Of a stretch of DNA of 9,123 bases, positions 7,347-9,123 are shown piece after piece. How positions within the stretch are numbered: the first letter of the stretch is position 1; the number at the start of each line of letters is the position of its first letter. The stretch comes from an uncultured Mucilaginibacter sp. (GTDB taxonomy: Bacteria; Bacteroidota; Bacteroidia; Sphingobacteriales; Sphingobacteriaceae). The stretch spans positions 1 to 9,123 of the forward strand of contig NZ_CAMLOV010000203.1 of NCBI RefSeq assembly GCF_946481715.1, written 5' to 3'. The position numbers were made by a program, and so were the translations under genes. The notes under the pieces are model-generated. The model did not search any database. It saw only the letters and a program-made list of their open reading frames with translations, and was not told where the DNA came from.

Positions 7347-7441
7347 CTGTACGAATCGTACAGTTCGTACAATTTCGTACAACTCGTACAATTTTCTTGA
7401 AATTCGCACAACTTCGTACAGTTTCGTACAAACCCGTACAG
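7347..7441. repeat. short tandem array of CGTACA units at 9-10 bp spacing, headed by a palindrome
   Basis: CGTACA occurs at 7357, 7366, 7376, 7385, 7415, 7425 and 7435, with a variant CGCACA at 7405 and a decayed unit near 7395. Spacings are therefore 9, 10, 9, 10, 10, 10, 10 and 10 bp. An upstream inverted copy, TGTACG (7348-7353), makes the perfect palindrome CTGTACGA-A-TCGTACAG (7347-7363). Eight GTAC tetramers fall within 91 bp. The loose unit is TTTCGTACAA. It lies just after the metallo-hydrolase stop codon and about 150 bp before the secreted esterase. It could be an operator with sites on one face of the helix, or a slippage-generated minisatellite. Each unit is too short for a CRISPR. 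Confidence 0.9.
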
Positions 7442-7490
7442 TATTCTTTTTATGCGATTTTTTTAATATTCCATTATAATTCACATATTT

Positions 7491-7514
7491 ACGGTAGCCA
7501 ATTAAAGCTATCGT
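7491..7514 (+). promoter_or_regulatory. small hairpin upstream of the secreted esterase
   Basis: Bases 7491-7498 (acggtagc) pair with 7507-7514 (gctatcgt) as an 8-bp stem with one G-U wobble around an 8-nt AT-rich loop. It lies 74 nt before the esterase start. It may be part of the leader RNA or an operator half-site pair; nothing more can be said. Confidence 0.3.
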
Positions 7515-7534
7515 GCCTTAAAATGAGATGCCGC

Positions 7535-7552
7535 TTTCCGCACCTGCGGAAA
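7535..7552 (+). promoter_or_regulatory. perfect 8-bp hairpin in the esterase leader
   Basis: TTTCCGCA and TGCGGAAA are exact complements separated by two bases (7543-7544). A T-run (7559-7563) follows after six bases, so it looks partly like an intrinsic terminator, but the gap is too long for a good one. It could be a weak terminator for the upstream metallo-hydrolase transcript, an attenuator, or a fragment of a dispersed repeat. Confidence 0.4.
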
Positions 7553-7587
7553 TCTGCGTTTTTCTTCAAAAAATCTTAGTTTTTCTT

Positions 7588-8466
7588 ATGAAAAAGATCG
7601 CTGGTTACGTTATTGTACTGATGTCCATTTTCGATGCTTTCGGGGCGTCTGCGCAAACGGTTATCCCGCTTTGGGAGAAGGGTGCGCCGGGTTTTGAAGG
7701 CCGCCGAAACGAGCCCGAACAGGCCAAGGACTATTGGGTTAAAAACATCCACAACCCCTCGCTTACTGTTTATGCCCCGCCGGCCGGTACTGCTAATGGC
7801 GCTGCAGTGATCGTTTGCCCGGGCGGCGGCTACCGGCTACTGGTTTATAACTCCGAAGGTGTTGCCCCCGCTAAATTTTACAACAGCCTTGGCATTACTG
7901 TTTTTATATTAAAGTATCGCCTGGCCTTCGATACGCTGTCGCCGTATAAAATTGAGGTGCATGCCAAACAGGATGGCTACCGCGCCATGCGGATGGTGCG
8001 CAGCCGCGCAGCCGAGTTCGGTATCGACCCGAACCGCATTGGGTTGATGGGTTTCTCGGCCGGGGGCGACCTGGTGGACATGATAGCCTTTGGCGGCTAC
8101 GACGGCGACCCAAAAGCCGCCGACCCCATCGACCGCGCCAACGCCAAACCCAACTTTATTGTACAGGTATATCCAGGCCCGGGCCATATCCCCGAAAAAA
8201 TTGCACCTGATGCACCGCCGGCATTTTTAGTAGCTGCAAATGACGATGCCTGCTGCTCGCTGCCCATCATTCAATTGTTACAACGTTACCGCGAGGCTAA
8301 AGTCCCGATAGAAATGCACATGTACGCACAGGGTAACCATGCCTTTAATATGGGTACCAACCGCAAACTCAAATCAATTAACCACTGGCCCGACCGCCTT
8401 GCCGACTGGCTGGAAGACAGCCATATTTTACAGCCCGAAAAGGATTTGAAGAAGGTGATGCATTGA
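7588..8466 (+). CDS. secreted alpha/beta hydrolase, acetylxylan-esterase-like
   Basis: Predicted exported serine esterase of 292 residues. The start is put at ATG 7588 because it gives a proper Sec signal peptide: MKK, a hydrophobic core, and likely cleavage after Ala22 in ASA-Q. An upstream in-frame ATG at 7528 would bury the signal and overlap the hairpin at 7535. The mature part has NPSLTVYAPP (56-65), an oxyanion-hole CPGGGY (77-82), nucleophile Ser157 in GFSAGG (155-160), acid Asp219 or Asp220 in AANDDA, and base His251 in GNHAF. This pattern is shared with carbohydrate esterases that deacetylate xylan and with BD-FAE-like lipases/esterases; the substrate is a guess. The next gene, 96 nt downstream, is also exported but has its own candidate promoter. 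Confidence 0.87.
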   Translation: MKKIAGYVIVLMSIFDAFGASAQTVIPLWEKGAPGFEGRRNEPEQAKDYWVKNIHNPSLTVYAPPAGTANGAAVIVCPGGGYRLLVYNSEGVAPAKFYNSLGITVFILKYRLAFDTLSPYKIEVHAKQDGYRAMRMVRSRAAEFGIDPNRIGLMGFSAGGDLVDMIAFGGYDGDPKAADPIDRANAKPNFIVQVYPGPGHIPEKIAPDAPPAFLVAANDDACCSLPIIQLLQRYREAKVPIEMHMYAQGNHAFNMGTNRKLKSINHWPDRLADWLEDSHILQPEKDLKKVMH

Positions 8467-8470
8467 GGGG

Positions 8471-8508
8471 GTTGGAAAGTTTTAAGGTTTGAAAGTTGAA
8501 AGGTTTTT
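8471..8508. repeat. degenerate GAAAGTT repeat stretch
   Basis: GAAAGTT occurs at 8475-8481 and 8491-8497, followed directly by GAAAGGT at 8498-8504, within a purine/T-rich stretch right after the esterase stop codon. Low-complexity stretches of this kind are frequent between genes in this phylum, from recall. Its right end merges into the candidate -33 box of the next promoter. Confidence 0.5.
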
Positions 8509-8536
8509 GATACTTGTTGTAAAGGCGCTAATTTTT
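8506..8536 (+). promoter_or_regulatory. candidate Bacteroidota promoter for the beta-propeller gene
   Basis: TTTG (8506-8509), a 19-nt spacer, then TAATTTTT (8529-8536), which matches TAnnTTTG at all but the last base. The spacer length is the one typical of this promoter class. Transcription would start near 8543, about 20 nt before the ATG at 8563. Confidence 0.5.
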
Positions 8537-8562
8537 AAGATTATAAACTAAAAAATATAAAT

Positions 8563-9123
8563 ATGAAACGTTTGTTAACCGCTGTATTTGTTTTATTAAC
8601 GGGTACTATTTACGCCCAGCATTCTTTAGAAAAAATCTGGCAAAGCGACTCTACGCTTAATACGCCCGAATCGGTGCTGTATGACGCAAAGGGTAAAGCC
8701 CTTTATGTGGCCAATATGGGCGATTCTAAGCCGGGAACGGGTGGTATCAGTAAAGTGGGGTTAGATGGTAAGATCATCAAAACAGACTGGGTTACCGGGC
8801 TTACCGCAGCAAAAGGTATGGGCCTGTATAAGAATTTGCTGTACGCTGCCGAATTAACAACTGTAGCCGTAATAGATGTTAATACAGCTACCGTTATTAA
8901 ACGTATAACGGTTGAAGGCGCTAAGTTTTTGAACGACATAACCATTGATGAAAAGGGCATAATTTACGTAACCGACTCGCAAACGGGCAGCGTACACCTG
9001 ATAGCTGACGGTAAGGCCAGCCTTTATTTAGAGAACCTGAAAGGGATAAACGGGGTGTTATCTGTTGGCACCGACCTTTACATACTTGCCGACGGCGCTC
9101 TACAAACTGCGAAGGAAGTCCAT
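8563..9123 (+). CDS. exported SMP-30/gluconolactonase-like beta-propeller protein, 5' part
   Basis: The first 187 codons are present and the frame is open to the window edge, so the 3' end is missing. A Sec signal peptide is clear: MKRLLTAVFVLLTG..., with likely cleavage after Ala18 (IYA-Q). The mature part shows repeated blade-like strands: ESVLYDAKGKALYVANMG, GMGLYKNLLYAAEL, LNDITIDEKGIIYVTDS and GINGVLSVGTDLYIL. This is the pattern of the SMP-30/gluconolactonase/NHL six-bladed propeller group, and similar Bacteroidota proteins carry that name. The lactonase metal ligands cannot be judged from the visible part, so enzyme activity is unproven; a binding or scaffold role is equally possible. 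The ATG follows aaaaaatataaat with no Shine-Dalgarno sequence. It is preceded by its own candidate promoter. Confidence 0.82.
   Translation, partial: MKRLLTAVFVLLTGTIYAQHSLEKIWQSDSTLNTPESVLYDAKGKALYVANMGDSKPGTGGISKVGLDGKIIKTDWVTGLTAAKGMGLYKNLLYAAELTTVAVIDVNTATVIKRITVEGAKFLNDITIDEKGIIYVTDSQTGSVHLIADGKASLYLENLKGINGVLSVGTDLYILADGALQTAKEVH

Noticed and set aside
6473..7411. Two minus-strand open frames of about 150 codons under the metallo-hydrolase gene
   Set aside because: They are antisense to a gene with complete catalytic motifs and show no recognisable protein pattern.
7347..7441. CRISPR array
   Set aside because: The repeat unit is about 10 bp with no spacers of CRISPR length and no cas gene nearby.
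7535..7563. Intrinsic terminator after the metallo-hydrolase
   Set aside because: The T-run is six bases away from the stem and the loop has only two bases; listed as a hairpin of unknown role.
7397..7579. A 60-codon open frame starting within the CGTACA array
   Set aside because: It begins inside the short repeat and crosses both hairpins; the composition is that of translated AT-rich spacer DNA, and it ends just before the esterase start.
7528..7587. A 20-codon N-terminal extension of the esterase from an earlier ATG
   Set aside because: The extension would place a hydrophobic, non-signal segment ahead of a textbook signal peptide starting at 7588 and would translate through the palindrome at 7535-7552.

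Overview
The window looks like a piece of a Bacteroidota chromosome, most likely Sphingobacteriaceae (Mucilaginibacter/Pedobacter-like; the genus is inferred from my memory of protein sequences, not from a search). Three things support this: the gene order rpsK-rpsD-rpoA-rplQ with a long Ala/Glu/Pro-rich tail on L17; start codons preceded by A-rich stretches and no Shine-Dalgarno sequence in front of any gene; and candidate promoters of the Bacteroidota type (TTTG, about 19 nt, TAnnTTTG). All ten genes are on the + strand. No RNA gene, insertion sequence, prophage or CRISPR array was found.

Region 1 (1-2690) is the end of the large ribosomal-protein operon: the 3' end of rpsK (S11), then rpsD (S4), rpoA (RNA polymerase alpha) and rplQ (L17). 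It is closed by a strong intrinsic terminator. The gaps in this operon are not empty. A hairpin lies between rpsD and rpoA, and a mirrored set of 7-nt repeats lies between rpoA and rplQ.

Region 2 (2691-5344) begins with a 295-bp non-coding stretch holding the terminator and a 124-bp imperfect inverted repeat of the REP type. It is followed by a tight two-gene unit: poxB, a thiamine-diphosphate/FAD pyruvate:quinone oxidoreductase, and, 10 nt downstream, a membrane phosphatase of the PAP2 family.

Region 3 (5345-7330) carries a cytoplasmic alpha/beta hydrolase with its own candidate promoter, then a metallo-beta-lactamase-fold enzyme with all the zinc ligands of NAPE-hydrolysing phospholipase D. 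With the PAP2 phosphatase this gives a loose group of possible lipid or ester hydrolases; the functional link is inference.

Region 4 (7331-9123) opens with the oddest structure in the window, about 95 bp of CGTACA units repeated at 9-10 bp spacing and headed by a perfect palindrome. After two small hairpins come two genes with clear signal peptides: a secreted acetylxylan-esterase-like alpha/beta hydrolase and a beta-propeller protein of the SMP-30/gluconolactonase type that runs off the right edge.

Overall the coding content is conventional. The points worth following up are the non-coding repeats and the bacterial NAPE-PLD-like enzyme. I see no convincing evidence of an undescribed multi-gene system.
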